From Cryptomeria japonica (taxonomy: Eukaryota; Streptophyta; Pinopsida; Cupressales; Cupressaceae): a stretch of 64,000 nt of DNA. Positions 41,685-53,991 of this stretch are shown piece after piece. The translations under genes were made by a program, and so were the position numbers. Location: NCBI RefSeq assembly GCF_030272615.1, contig NC_081412.1, positions 666,174,352 through 666,238,351 on the forward strand. Direction: 5' to 3'. How positions within the stretch are numbered: the first letter of the stretch is position 1; each line of letters opens with the position of its first letter. Under the pieces are notes generated by a model. That model did not search any database. It saw nothing but the letters and a program-made list of their open reading frames with translations, and was not told the DNA's origin.

Positions 41685-43563
41685 GTTAGTAATAACAAAC
41701 ATAGAAGGAGTAGAGATAAGTTGCCAAATGATCTTTGAAAATTTACCATCAAAACCAAAAGCCTTAATAATTATTTTCAAAAGGAACCAATCCACTCTGT
41801 CATAAGCCTTAGCAAGGTCAAGCTTAACAAGGAAACCATCTTTTTTAGAGGTGATAAGAGAGTGAATGTTCTCATGAACCAGAATTATAGAATCCAAAAT
41901 TTGCCTTCCAGGCACAAATCCATTCTGATATAAAGAAATAAGAGAGGGGAGAAAAGTGATTAATCTGGAAGTCACCACCTTCGATATAATTTTATTAAGA
42001 GAATTACAGAGACACATAGGTTTGAACTTATCCATAGAGTCTGCACTAGATTGCTTAGGAATAAGAACCAAAAAAGTAGAATTCACGTCCTTAAGCAAAG
42101 ATTTAGTTCCAAAAAATTATTTCACAACTTGAACAATGTCCTTCCCAACAATATGCCAGAAGTGATGAAAAACTAACATGGGGTACCCATCAGGCCCAGG
42201 AGATTTATCTCCTTGAAAAGAATAAAACAACCCTTTTAATCTCATCATAAGAGGGAATGGCACATAAAACCTTATTCTGCTCCAATCCAATAACCTTCTG
42301 AATATTTCCCAGTAAGGAATCTTGATCTTCACTACAGAGGTTAGAATCAGCTGTAAGGAGTTCGGAAAAAAAAGCAAGTAGCCTCCTTAGCAATATTATA
42401 TTTCCTTTAATGATATTGTCGTTCACCACTAACTAAGAAATCTCGTTGGTAGCTTTGTGTTTTATAGTAGACAAATGGAAATATTTAGTATTCTTATCTC
42501 CAACCGACATCCAAAGAGCCCTTGATCTTTGTCTCCAAAAGTCTTCTTCGTTAGCTATGATTTTATGATATTTAACAAGGAGATCTTATTCTCTTTATCC
42601 CTAGAGAGAAAGTTATAACTGTCTTTTTGAATAGAATCTTGGATTGATTTAACTCTGATTTTAAAGCATTTTTCATAACAAATATATCTCTAAAGACTTC
42701 CTTGTTCCAGACCCTTACTCTGTCCTTAACATGCCTAAGTTTCTTAACTCTAAACATAGCAGATCCTTCCACCTGAATATTCCACCATAGTCTGATATTC
42801 TTTTCCAAGGTAGGCTGAGATAACCACATTTTCTCAAATCTAAAAGGGAAGCAACGTCTTTTAACAAGTGGTTCAACCACAAAAGTGATAGGGAAATGGT
42901 CAGATCCTATTTTATTGATGATAGATAAACTACTATTTTACTTACTAAACCAATCATTGGAGATTAACACTCTATCCAGTCTAACCTAAATCAGCTCATC
43001 ACCATCCCGCCTATTTGACCAAGTAAAGGCCGCTTCATGCATCTCCACATCAGTGAGAGCCATGTTAGTTATGAAATTCATAAGATCAGTTTTTCTATCC
43101 AGAAGAATTTGAGATCCCCCATACTTTTTAGAATCATATAGGGGAGTATTGAATTCACCCATGATCATTCATTTTATAAACCTTTTCTGTTTTCCTCCAC
43201 AACTTTCCAAAATTTAGATCTAGCAACTTTAGAATTTGGAGCATAGATGTTAGAAAGGACCAAAATAAAATCATCCGTAATATGCTTAAATCTAATGCTT
43301 ATCATGTTACCTTCAGCTTGGATCACTTCACCCTCCATAACCTTCTTATTCTGGAAGATAATGACACCTCCTAAAGCTCCTTCAGAACTACTACCAACAA
43401 CCCCTCCAAAAGCAAAAGCATTAATTTTTTCCATTTTTTCTTTACTCATCTTAGTTTCTTGAATTAAGACAACATCCAGTTTATGGTCTCTATCCAGATT
43501 CCTTAATATGTCATGTTTATGGGGACCATTTAGACCCCTTATATTCCAAAATATCATCTTCAT
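41685..43563 (-). pseudogene. LINE ORF2, N-terminal part: endonuclease and RT fingers/palm
   Basis: Starts MKMIFWNIRGLNGPHKHDIL, the classic N-W-N-I-R-G-L start of plant LINE ORF2 endonuclease. It continues with VVLIQETKMSKEKM (Q-E-T-K), LVLSNIYAPNS and GEFNTPLYDSKKYGG (usually G-D-F-N). This AP-like endonuclease nicks the target. After a degenerate middle (42880-42200) the RT begins: STFLVLIPKQSSADSMDKF, FVPGRQILDSIILVHENIHS, and motif A as FLVKLDLAKAYDRVDWF (catalytic Asp intact). The frame is cut at SMFVITN by element A. Multiple stops and frame changes occur between the blocks. Confidence 0.85.
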
Positions 43564-44168
43564 TTAGACAGGGGGGATCAGGTCTCCAAGATGGTATGCC
43601 GACTTCCATCAGCTATATTCTGTTTACTTTGATTTTCTCTGTGCCACCTAGCCGATTTTCTACCCAAGGAAGATTTGGAATTGCCAACATCAGCCTTAGC
43701 TCTTATTCTGGTTTGGATACCCATGGCATTACCTGTTTTCTTATTCTTCTTTTTCCCGCTGTGAGAAACTCCCCAGCCTCATCATCTTCATTCTTGAAGT
43801 CTTTCATATCACATCTCTTCAGCTTGTGATTCGGGGTACTAATATTATCTTTTAAAATCTTCAAAGCTTCCTAGCTACCTGAATCCTGAGAATCTAAACT
43901 TAATCCCATAGGACTAATAGACTCCTTATCTTTTTTCACGATCAATTCCAGGCACCTTAGAGTAATCCACACTTTCATTGTCCACCTTGTCTTCCTTTGA
44001 AGGTACCTTCCCATTTGCTGCCATTTCATCTATCTCGCCTTCTTCCAGCTGCAATTCTTGGCTATCACCATTAGGTTGCATGTCAATATTATTAAACTCC
44101 ACCCAATCTTTCTTGCTAGGTTCTCCTTCCTTATTTTCCTTAATCCCAGTAGTTGGGACCTCTGGAGC

Positions 44169-45226
44169 CTACATTTTCGTGTTGTTTGGCCTCCCATTAT
44201 CCTTACCTGGTTTCTCTTTCCAGGCTTGCTTCTGAACCCCTATGTTCTTAGAAGCAATCTTCAGATTGCTCGGACATCCTCTGGCCCAATGTCCAACTTT
44301 TTTGCAATGAAAACACACAAAAGGCAGAGATTCATATTCAATAGGTTGTTCCCATATCCTGAGCTTAGAGAGGATATCAATAGATGAAGGGAGATCTGAG
44401 TTATGGAAAACATTCACATAGATTCTATCATAGACTATCCTTTTCCTTGCAGCTGTCATAGGATCCGTAGCAATAAGTTCCCCAAAAGAGCTAGTTATCC
44501 CTTTAAACAAATCTTCAACCCAAAACTCCAAAGACAACCCAGACAGTTTTACCCAAACCAGAGCCGAATCAAAAAGGATGAATCTTTTAGCTCTAGCTTC
44601 GGGGACCATTTCCTTAAAGTCAAGGAGGTTTTGCTAAACATCCATGGGTCTCCATGGAGAACCCCCTCTAAATATTCTGAACAGGAGAAGTTAAAAGCAA
44701 AAAATCCTTTGGGTAAAGATGAAATACCAACTTGACCTTTCATATGCCATTTCTTTTTAGCGAAGACCCTAACATTCTCAATATTAGGCCTTGGACCAAC
44801 AAATTTTCCTGCCAAAGTGAAATCCATTAAGGATATATTATGCTCAATCACAGCGTCCAGAATGGATATGGAAAACTTGCCCTCTATCTTATTTGAAATA
44901 TCTTTCACCTTAGGGAAGGCAAACTTACCAGTAGGTTTCGTACCAAATAAGCTAGCCCAAGATTTTGGGGGGCCTTGAAAAACCACGTTTTGTTCTAGCT
45001 CATATTCCCCTCTCCAAGAACCTTTTCCACACGATCCAAGGACCCATGAAAATTGGCCTTCCCCATGGTCAAAAGGAGGGTCGACAGGATGGGGGTCCCC
45101 GTCCAATTTGCAATCCCCATCCTCAATCTCACTTGCAGATTTGTTTGAAGCATGCAACCCATGCGTAGAGATTCCTGTCTGAGCCCCAACATCTTTCCTG
45201 CTCAGTAGAATCCCGCTCAAATCCAT
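44169..45226 (-). pseudogene. LINE ORF1: DUF4283-like domain and CCHC zinc knuckle
   Basis: Two overlapping frames (45226-44549 and 44609-44169) are joined by one frameshift near 44600. The first carries a DUF4283-like domain (FVGPRPNIENVRVFAKKKW, FFAFNFSCSEYLEGVLHGDP). The second continues VWVKLSGLSLEFWVEDLFKG, then FGELIATDPMTAARKR, and ends with the knuckle CFHCKKVGHWARGC (C-x2-C-x4-H-x4-C). This is the standard Gag-like ORF1 protein of plant L1-clade LINEs, which coats the RNA and escorts it to the nucleus. The start ATG at 45226 lies 24 bp inside the LINE's 5' end, so the 5' UTR is very short or the 5' end is slightly truncated. Confidence 0.85.
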
Positions 45227-45250
45227 TCAATTTTTTTTTGAACTTTTTCA

Positions 45251-45491
45251 ATCTGAATCTTATTGTTAATGTTGCTTACTCTCAATTTTACATCATTAGC
45301 CCCAGTTCTTATATCCTCATCAAATTCAAATCATTAAACAAAAGAATAAGGCAATTCAATAGTGCCCAACTCACCCAATAGGTCTAAAGTTGGGCCTGGT
45401 GCTTTATTCTAAAATATATTGTTTAGATAAATGAGTTTGATTCATAGTTTTACATATTTAGACTAGTACATCCCTTTTACCCACCACTACA
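45251..45491 (+). repeat. Family C first LTR, right part
   Basis: Resumes the LTR left at 16987 (the first 17 bp are the TSD copy) and ends CCACTACA, the complement of the LTR start TGTAGTG. The next bases TTTGGTGAATTTGAC are a decayed PBS. Together with 15919-16987 it gives an LTR of about 1.3 kb, the same as the copy at 48350-49648. Confidence 0.85.
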
Positions 45492-47566
45492 TTTGGTGAA
45501 TTTGACACTTCTGCATTTTGCATAATTTTGAGTGGGTGTTTTCAAATCTACTTTTTTACTATGAAATTTACAAAATTAAATTGGTTTGCAATTTCACATG
45601 TGATTATATTATTTATTAGCTATATTTATCAAAATCATGTGCTGAATGATAGTTTCTTTCACTTCATGTTACTTTCTTTCATCCATAGCACTCTAATGCA
45701 TTGCATGATAGGGGTTTCAAAGATGTTTTATGCATTCACTTCATTTTTCAAAGCTTTCAGACATGTTTCATGTTGCTATATAGTGATATTTTTAAAGAAG
45801 TTCATAGGATGTTTAGATTTCGTTAAAGCTTTAGTGAATGTTTCAAGTGGTACCTTTGATAATTCTGCTAGAGATGATATTGAAATAAATCACACTTGTA
45901 TATCTCTTGGAGTATCTATTATTCATGAGAAAATAGTTAATACTTTTATCAATGATCTCTCTAATGGTGATGTAGCATTGAAGAGTAATAATGAAACCTC
46001 TTCTTAGAAGGTTACTTTGGTAAAAGAGGGACAAGCTAAACATAATCAAAATCTTAACAATATTTATCATCTTAGGTCCTCCTCATTATCCAAGAGCTTA
46101 TCTTAGCATCAACATGTTTTGATACAAGATGATGTTATGATTTTTCTTCATAATATGTCACCTAATATAACATTGAGTAGAGATGAGGCTTTCGACAATG
46201 AGAATACTCCTTACCAACCTAGCAAAGTGGACATGGATAATGACAAAGATGCAAATCCTCCTACACAGATCTATTCGCCTTCATGTATTAATCTATTTGG
46301 TCTTCAAATTATCCTTATACAAAAAACTCCAATGATGTCTATTATGAAATTTCTTCTCCATATTTGCAAACAAATTATGAGGTTCGCTATGACATGATTT
46401 CTAAACAAGGATATAGTGGACAAGGTCTTATAGAATAAGTAGTCAACGTCCATGTAGAACCCCCTTCACAATGCACTAGATAAGGTATAGGATTCCCTCT
46501 CACTTCCTTGCCAACTAATCCACCTATCCCATAAGCAAATCCTATCTATGTTAATACCTGTTTGAACCTAGCAAAGAGAACCATTTGGAAGTTTAAACAT
46601 GATAAAAAAATACTTTTCCTTTCATAAGATATATCAATAACTATAAGAAAAATGATGGTAGTACATTTTGTCTCTTTCATTGCAGTTATTCTCATTCTTT
46701 CTCTAATTGTAGAAATTCTAAAGAATTTGTTCAAGATTTATATGATAGAGCTTGTATTCATATTACACTTGATGTTGATCTTTTTCTAAATCCAAATTTT
46801 AAAGTAATGTCTTATGTTGCTTCTCACTAGGTGGCACTAGTAGCTTACTCTTTGGGGTGCTCTTTGTCATTCATGGTGGTAAAACTTAATGTGCTATCAT
46901 GCTTGGTTAGCAACATAATATCTTATTTATTCTTATCTTCATGCTTGGGGGCCAAGAATACTTTTCAATATTTTTTATCCTTTATAAGGATTCACTTTTT
47001 CTTTGTTGAGTTGCACTTATTATAAGGATATCCTTTCTTGCATAGAATTGTTTGTCCTTCATGAGGGTTTAAATATTGATTGGAAGTGTGCATCCTTGAT
47101 TAGGACCTCTTCCTTTCTTGAAAGTGTTTATTTTTATAAATGATCTCTCCTTGGTGTTGAAAGTGTGCAATCCTTCATCAAGAATCCCCTTTCCTAGCAA
47201 TAGGAAAGATGTGCATCATTGGTCTCCTTCCCATCCTTGGTTGAAGATGTTATTTTTATTAAAGATCTCCTCTTGGAGGTAAATATATTTATACAAATAT
47301 CTCTTTCTCCTCCTTTGGTTAGTCATGCATCCCTGAAAAGGATCCCTTTACACTTGTTGGGAGATATCTCTTTTACAACTATATCTCCATTTATTAAAAG
47401 AGTTGTGCCTTCTTTCTAGCTTGGGATGCATGAGCATTATTTCTTAAGGATATCTCCTTGGTGGTGAAGGTTTTTATACTTGACGTGCTCTCTTTCTACC
47501 TTAAGATATTCATGTTGTTGATATCTTAAGGGGTGCATATGTGTGGCCTCCTTGTTGCTTATATTG

Positions 47567-47886
47567 GTGTCACTACAACATCCATTTTGCAGTTGTGTTT
47601 TTGGATTTCCTTGCGCACAACAAGTTTGATTTGGTAACCCTTCAATTGGTGTCACTAAAGTACCCATTTAGCAGTTGTATTTGAGATTTTTCTTGCAAAG
47701 AGTGAGTTTTTTTTTCTTGTAATCCTTTTGTTGGTTTCATTGCAACACCCATTTTGTAGTCGAATTTTCATATTCCCTTGCAAACAACTAGTCTTGTTCA
47801 GTAATCCTCATGTTGGTGTCACTGCAACACCTATTTTGCAATTTATTGCCTTGTAAACAAAGAGTTTTGTTTGGTAATATTTTTTA
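47567..47886 (+). repeat. Four ~82-bp tandem units in family C copy 1
   Basis: Units start GTGTCACTRCAACACCCATT and run through TTGCAGTTGT, TTTCCTTGCAAACAA and GTTTGGTAAT. Starts are near 47567, 47651, 47734 and 47815. The units are 15-25% diverged. The same four-unit block is at 51536-51850 in copy 2, so the expansion predates the duplication of the element. Confidence 0.75.
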
Positions 47887-48115
47887 GGATGAGTCAACTA
47901 GAACAACACACCTTGCTAGACCAATTTGACTCTCCTTGTTTTTCACACAGATCACACAACATAACACACCTTGTTGTCCAATGGAATTCATGCTTCTCTT
48001 TTCCATGGATCACCTAGGATAATATAATTTTCTATCTATCGGAATCCATGTTCCTTTCTCTCTTTTCCATGAACCAACAACATAACATACCTTGCTAGTT
48101 ATTGGATCATAGTTT
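47887..48115 (+). repeat. Three to four ~63-bp tandem units in family C copy 1
   Basis: Units built on CATAACACACCTTGTTGTCC, GGAATCCATGC and TCTCTTTTCCATG(G/A)A. A matching block lies at 51856-52085 in copy 2. Non-coding. Confidence 0.65.
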
Positions 48116-48334
48116 CTTGTCTCATTAATTGATGTATGCTCTTGCTATTTTCATAGAACAACTTGTGTTGTTACAATATAATTTCAAGAATGGTATTAGC
48201 TGTCAAGACATTTTGATTATTGAGGTCTCCTCAACTAGCTGACTTCGAGCCTTTGTTTTTAGTACTAACCCTTTTGTGTGTCTTTTTGCTTGGCTTTTTT
48301 CCCCCTTTTCCCCCGCTCTCTCTCTCTACCCACT

Positions 48335-48349
48335 AAAATGGGGGCTAAA
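48335..48349 (+). other. Polypurine tract of family C
   Basis: AAAATGGGGGCTAAA directly before the LTR start TGTAGTG. It is nearly the same as element B's PPT. Confidence 0.85.
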
Positions 48350-49648
48350 TGTAGTGTTATAAATTGTAACCCCTTATAATTTTACACTCCTTTTTGTGTT
48401 CTTCCTTAGTGTGTCTCCTCCTAGCTCTTTTCCAAGCATTTTTTTAACTTTTTCACTGTAAAATTGATGGAATATGATGATATGGTGTGAATCCCTATTG
48501 TGAGCCTATGTACACTAGAACCGCTTTTTTGTCACCCCTTTTTGGGTGGACTAGGGCACTAGGTCCCCTTGTCCTAGTGGACTAGGATGCTAGGCACCAT
48601 AGTCCCCCTAATTTGGGCCCATTGTTTAATATGCCAATGTAATGGTTTTTGCTAGTTGATTCTTGATCTAGATATGTTAATATGACCATTGGAGATTGAC
48701 CTAATTTATGAAAAACCTTGGGAACCCTATATAAGAGAATCTTTTTTAATTCATTTTCATACTAAACATTCCAATGAACTCCTAGAGCAAGTATGATGAA
48801 TGAATTTATTTAGATTTGACCATTATGGAACAATAAGTTGTGGCAATCTTCATGCAAATGTGTTTACATGATTAACTCTTTTATGCCTCTTCATTTCATG
48901 TTATTGCCTCAACATTTGTGGGCCTAATTCAAATAGTATTGCATCATCATCATCATCAACAACAAAAACATCAAGCTTAAGGTATAATATTATGGATACA
49001 ACATTTTACTTTAGAGCTTTCCTTTCTATCTATTTTCATTAAAGTGTTAATTCCAAACCCCTATCAACACAAAACTTTTTTTTCTTCTCTTATTCCTGAA
49101 GGTCATAGGTTCAACAAAGAAAAAATACATATCTAGAAAGTGCAGACTAAGACAAAGAGAACCAGATTTTGAAGAAGTAGAAAACCCTAGACATTGCAGC
49201 CTAGCTATAGTGTCTAACACTTTTCCAACAAAATTTCATGGAAATACTAGGAGCGACATCATGATTCTAAATCCATTTCTAATATCTACATTGGACACCT
49301 AGACAACTAGGTCACCTAGCTACATAGTCTAGCACTTTTGGCCTCCAATTATAGAGATAGATTCCTTTTATATTATCATTTTCATTGTACTCGGAGTTAA
49401 TGTATCTGATCTGAAGCTTACTGTTTATGTTGGTCACTCTCAATTTTGCATCATTAGCCATAGTTCTCACATCCTCGTTAAATTCAAATTATTAAACAAA
49501 AGAATAAGTTAATCCAATAGCACCCAGCTCACCCAATAGGTCTGAAGTTGGGTCTTTTTCCTTATTCCCAAATTTATTGTTGAGGTAAATGAGTTTGATT
49601 CTTGGTTTACATAATTAGACTAATGGATCCTATTTACCCATCACTACA
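48350..49648 (+). repeat. Family C second LTR (shared)
   Basis: 1299 bp, TGTAGTG...CACTACA with perfect 7-bp inverted termini. Flanked on the left by a PPT and on the right by a PBS, so it serves as 3' LTR for copy 1 and 5' LTR for copy 2. TATA box TATATAAG at 48728-48735. Confidence 0.88.
48728..48735 (+). promoter_or_regulatory. TATA box of family C LTR
   Basis: TATATAAG followed by AG. The same context (GGGAACC..TATATAAGAG) is found in the third LTR (52860-52867) and slightly altered in the first (16272-16278). Confidence 0.5.
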
Positions 49649-50217
49649 TTTTGGTGAACCTAGCCCTTCTTACATTTTATATAATTCTGAGTGGGTGTTT
49701 TCATATCTGATTTTTCACTATGGAATTTACAAAATCTAATTTATTTGCAATTTCACACGTGATTACATTATTTATTAGCTATATTGATAAAAATCATTTG
49801 TTGAATGACAGTTTCTTTCACTTCATGTGACTTGCATTTATCCATAACACTCTAATGCATTGCTTAATAATGGTTTCAAGGTTGTTTCTACATTCACTTC
49901 ATCCCTCAAAGATTTCATATGTAGTTTCATGTTGCTATATAGTGATATTTTTAAAGTTAATGGAATGTTTGGATTTCATTAAAGATTTAGAGTATCTCTT
50001 ATTCATGAGGAAATAGTTAATACTTTTATCAATGATCTCCCTAATCGAGATGTAACATTGAAGATTAATGATGAATACTCTTCTCCAAAGATTATTTTGG
50101 TGCAAGAGGGACAAGTTAAACATAATCAAAATATTAACATATCTATCATCTTGGATCCTCCTCATTCTCCAAGAGGGTTATCTTAGCCATCAACATGTTT
50201 TGAGATAAGATGATGTT

Positions 50218-50550
50218 ATGTATATTCTTCATGATATGTCACCTAATATAACATCGAGTAGAGATGAAGCTTTAGATGATGATAACACTCCTTCCCAACC
50301 TAACAAAGTGGACATGTATAATGATAGAGATGTGAATCCCCCTGCCCCTTCATGTATTAATCTGTTTGCTCCTTCAAAATATACTTACATAACAAAATTT
50401 AGTAAGGTCTACAATGAAAGTCCTTCTCCTTCACATTTGCAAACAAATTATGAGGTTGGCTACAAAATTATTTCTAAACAAGGATGTAGTGGACAAGGTC
50501 TTGGGAAAATTAAACAAGGAATCAATGTCCTTGTAGAACCTCCTTCATAA
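50218..50550 (+). pseudogene. G-patch-containing ORF of family C
   Basis: 110 residues. The N-terminal part is acidic and Pro/Ser/Asn-rich. Residues about 79-107 form a G-patch: YEVGYKIISKQGCSGQGLGK followed by IKQGI. G-patches bind RNA or single-stranded DNA and activate helicases. In some retroviruses and retroelements one follows protease. Here it sits just before the zinc-knuckle-like segment and without protease. The frame ends at a stop within the coding region seen in copy 1, so it is a relic, but the G-patch glycines are all preserved. Confidence 0.6.
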
Positions 50551-51535
50551 TTCACTAGAGAAGGTGTAGGATTCCATCCCCATTCCTTGTCTATTCTTCT
50601 ACCAAAACCCAATCTGCCTATCCCACAAGTAACAAATCCTATCTATGTTATACTCATTTTTACCTAGCAAAGAGAAACTTTTGGAAGTTTAAAAATGATA
50701 AAATTTTTACTTTTCCCTTTGTATAATATATCAATAACTATAAGAAAAATGATAGTAGTACATTTTATCTCTTTCATCATAGTTATTCTCATTCTATTGT
50801 TGATTCTAGGTCATTTTGGGGGCTCTTTGTCATATATGGTGGTAAAATTACATGTAAAACTATGCTTGGTTAGCAAAATAATAGCTTAGTTATTCTTGTC
50901 TCCATTCTTGGGCCCAACAAGAATAGTTTTCAATATTTTCCTCCTTTCTAAGGATTCACTTTTCCTTTGTTGAGTTGCATCTTTTATGAGGATATAATTT
51001 CTTGCAGATAATTGTTTGTCCTTGATGAGGGTTTAAACCTTGATTGGAGGTGTGCATCCTTGACTAGAACCTCTTCATTGCTTGAAAGTGTTTGTTTTTA
51101 TAAATGATCTCTCCTTGGTGTTGAAAGTGTGCAATCCTTTATCAAGAATACCCTTTCCTATCAATAGGGAATATGTAAATCATTGGTTTCCTTCCCTTCC
51201 ATGGTTGAAGATGTTATTTTTATTAAAGATACCCTTTTGGAGGTAGACATCTTTACACAAATATCTCTTACTCCTTCTTTATTAGTCACACATTCTTGAA
51301 AAGGATCCCTTTACACTCGTTGCAAGCTATCTCTTTTACAACTATCTCTCCATTTCTTAAAAGAGTTGTGTCCTCTTTCTAGCTTGGGGTGTATGTGCAT
51401 TGTTTCTTAAATGATATATTTTTGGTGGTGAAGGTGCTTATCCTTGATGTGTTCTCTTTGTACCTCAATACATCAATATGGACCTATCTTGACATCTTAA
51501 GGTGGAGGCATATGTGCGGCTTCCTTATTACTCAT

Positions 51536-51850
51536 ATTGGTATCACTGCAACACCCATTTTGCAATTTTATTTTGGATTTACTTGAAAACAACAAGTTTT
51601 TTTAGGTAGTATTTGTGTTGGTGTCACTGCAACACCCATTTTGCAATTGCAATTTTATATTTCCTTGCAAACAGTGAGTTTTACCTTCTAGTCCTTGTGT
51701 TGGTGTTAATGTAACACCCATTTTGTGTTTGTAATTATGATTTCCTTGCAAACAACTATTTTTGTTTGGTATTCCTTATGTTGGTATCATTGTAGCACCC
51801 ATTTTGTAGTTCATTGCCTTAAAACAGAGGATTTTGTTTGATAATATTTT
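51536..51850 (+). repeat. Four ~80-bp tandem units in family C copy 2
   Basis: Same unit as 47567-47886 (GTRTCACTGCAACACCCATT, then TTGCAATT and TTTCCTTGCAAACAA). Unit starts are near 51538, 51620, 51700 and 51783. Confidence 0.75.
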
Positions 51851-52391
51851 TCAGGATGAGTCAACTAGCATAACATACCTTACTAGACCAATTTGACTTT
51901 CTTTTCTTTTCACATGGATCACATAACATAACACACCTTGTTGTTTAGTGGAATCCATGCTTTTCTTTTCCATGGATCACCTAGCATAACACAACTTGCT
52001 AGCTAGTGGAATCCATGTTCCTTTCTCTCTTTCCCATGAACCCATAGCATAACATACCTTGCTAGTTGTTGGATCATGTTTTCTTGTCTCATCAATTGAT
52101 GTATGTTCTGGCTCTTTCCATAGGACCACTTATGCTCTTGAAATAGCATTCTAAGAATTATTTTGGTGGTTGAGATATTTTGATTATCGAGGTCTCTTCA
52201 ACTATTCGAGTTGGAGCCTTTATTTTTAGTACTAACCTCTTATGTGTGTCTTTTTGCTAGTCTTTGTTTTCTCGCTTTCCTCGGTGTTTGGCTTTTCTTT
52301 GTTTTTTATTTGTTAGGTGTGTCCTTGTATGTGATTATGTAAGTTAATATCCTAAGCTTGGGGACTCAATCTCTCAAAAATAGTGATATCT

Positions 52392-52495
<104 letters not shown>

Positions 52496-52513
52496 CTTTA
52501 CTATGAGGATGAT

Positions 52514-53772
52514 TGTAATATCATAAATTGTGTTCCCTTATAATTTTATACTCCTTTTTGTGTCCTTGCCTTAGTGTGTCTCCTCCCAGCTCTTTTCCAA
52601 GCATATTTTTGGCTTTTGCGTGCTATAAACATTGATGTCATATGATAATCAAAATCCCTATTGTGAGATTATGTACACCGGAACCACCTTTGTTTCACCC
52701 CTTTCTGGGTGGTCTAGGGCACTAGACACCACAATCCCCCTAGTTTGGGCCCATTTTTTAATATACCGGTGCATTGGTTCCCACCAATTGATTCTTGATC
52801 CCAATATTTTAATATGACTATTGGAGGTTAGCCTAATTTATAAAATACTTGGGGAACCTTATATAAGAGCATATTTCCTAATTTATTTTCATGCCTACAC
52901 ATTCCAAACAACTCCTAGAGAAAGTATCATGAGCAAATTTCTTTAGATTTTGAACATTATGAAGCAATAAGTTGCAACAATCTTCATGAAAGTGTGTTTT
53001 TATGATTGACTATTTTATGTCTTGCCATGTCATGTTATTGTATCAAAATTTGTGGGAATTATTTAAAGAGCATTGCATCATTATCATCATCATAATCAAC
53101 AATAACATCAAACAAGAGATATAGTATTGTGGACCTAGCATTTTTCTTCAAGGATTTCTTTTCTATTTATTTTCATTAAAGGGTTAATTCCAAACCCAGG
53201 GTTTGACTAAGGCAAACCCCTATCAACACACCACCATTTTTCTCTTTTGTGTGCGCAAGTTATAGGTTCGATAAATAAGGAATATAGATTGAGAAAGTGT
53301 AGAGTAAGACAAAGAGAACTAGAATTTGAAGAAGCAAAAAACCTTGGACATAGCAACTGTCCGACACTTTTTCAACAAAATTTTAGGGAAATTTTTGGAG
53401 CGACATCCTGAATCTGAATCTATTTTGATATTTGCATTAAACATCTAGAGGACAAAATCGCCTAGCTACATAGTCCAGCACTTTCAAGCTCAAATATTAG
53501 ATATCGGTTCCCTTTCGATTCTCATTTTTAGATATGTACTTAATTTGCATATCTAATCTGAAGCTTAATGTTTATGTTGTTTACTCCTAGTTTTTCATAA
53601 TTAGCCCTAGTTCTCACATCCTCATCAAATTCAAATTTATAAAAAAAAGGAATAAGGCAATCCAATAGTGCCCAACTCACCCAATACTGAAGTTGGGCCT
53701 ATTGCCTTATTCTTGAATGTATTGTTCAGGTGAATGAGTTTAATTCCTGGTTTACATAATTAGACTAGTGGA
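52514..53772 (+). repeat. Family C third LTR, 3' end deleted
   Basis: Starts TGTAATATCATAAATTG and is collinear with the second LTR up to TTAGACTAGTGGA. It then jumps to ...TTACAAAATCCAATTT, which in copy 2 lies about 95 bp beyond the LTR. The LTR terminus and PBS are therefore deleted. TATA box at 52860-52867. Confidence 0.8.
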
Positions 53773-53789
53773 CTTACAAAATCCAATTT

Positions 53790-53991
53790 TTAAACTGAAC
53801 ATACCGATGGGTACAAAAAAATATTGCTGACAAATTAAACTCAAATTCAAAAAAAATCGTTCAATTTCTCGAGTGGGCACCATAATAACCATTATTGGCA
53901 GGGCAAATTAGGGCATTGTAGGACTTGAATTTTTAAACAATTATTTTTTGAAACTATACTTGGATTACATTGTCTCAAAGAGGGACAAAAT
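53790..53991 (+). mobile_element. 3' tail of a D-type element fused to family C
   Basis: Matches the end of element D's internal region (62826-63035) step by step: TGGGCACCATAATAACC-like sequence, AGGGCATTG, TTTTTTGAAAC, then the PPT. It sits directly before D's 5' LTR, where no internal tail should be. It is either the end of a second D copy whose 3' LTR is shared with D, or a recombination product. Confidence 0.75.

Larger units (their letters stand above)
16988..45250 (-). mobile_element. Near full-length L1-type LINE, carrying a nested LTR element
   Basis: Bounded by a 17-bp TSD, with its 3' end at 16988 and its 5' end at 45250. Removing the LTR element at 21191-41684 and its 5-bp TSD leaves about 7.76 kb. 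In minus-strand order: ORF1 with a DUF4283-like domain and CCHC knuckle (44169-45226); ORF2 with endonuclease, RT, zinc-binding region and RNase H (43563 to 18939, interrupted); and an unexpected further coding-like region (18765-17187). Frameshifts and stops are scattered through all ORFs, so it is inactive, but its structure is complete. Confidence 0.85.
45492..48349 (+). mobile_element. Family C internal region, copy 1
   Basis: 2858 bp between LTRs. Coding traces (45840-46560): DDIEINHTCISLGVSIIHE, then NTFINDLSNGDVALKSNNE, SRDEAFDNENTPYQPSKVD, and a decayed G-patch. Around 46660-46760 in one frame is a zinc-knuckle-like CLFHCSYSHSFSNC (C-x2-H-x4-H-x4-C) followed by FVQDLYDRACIHI. The knuckle-plus-helix pair matches the gag knuckles of A and B. 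No protease, RT or integrase. The 3' third is tandem repeats (47220-48115). PPT at 48335-48349. It is a non-autonomous, gag-derived relic. Confidence 0.75.

Noticed and set aside
47437-47667. 76-residue minus-strand ORF in family C
   Set aside because: Overlaps tandem repeats; no conservation of the frame in copy 2.
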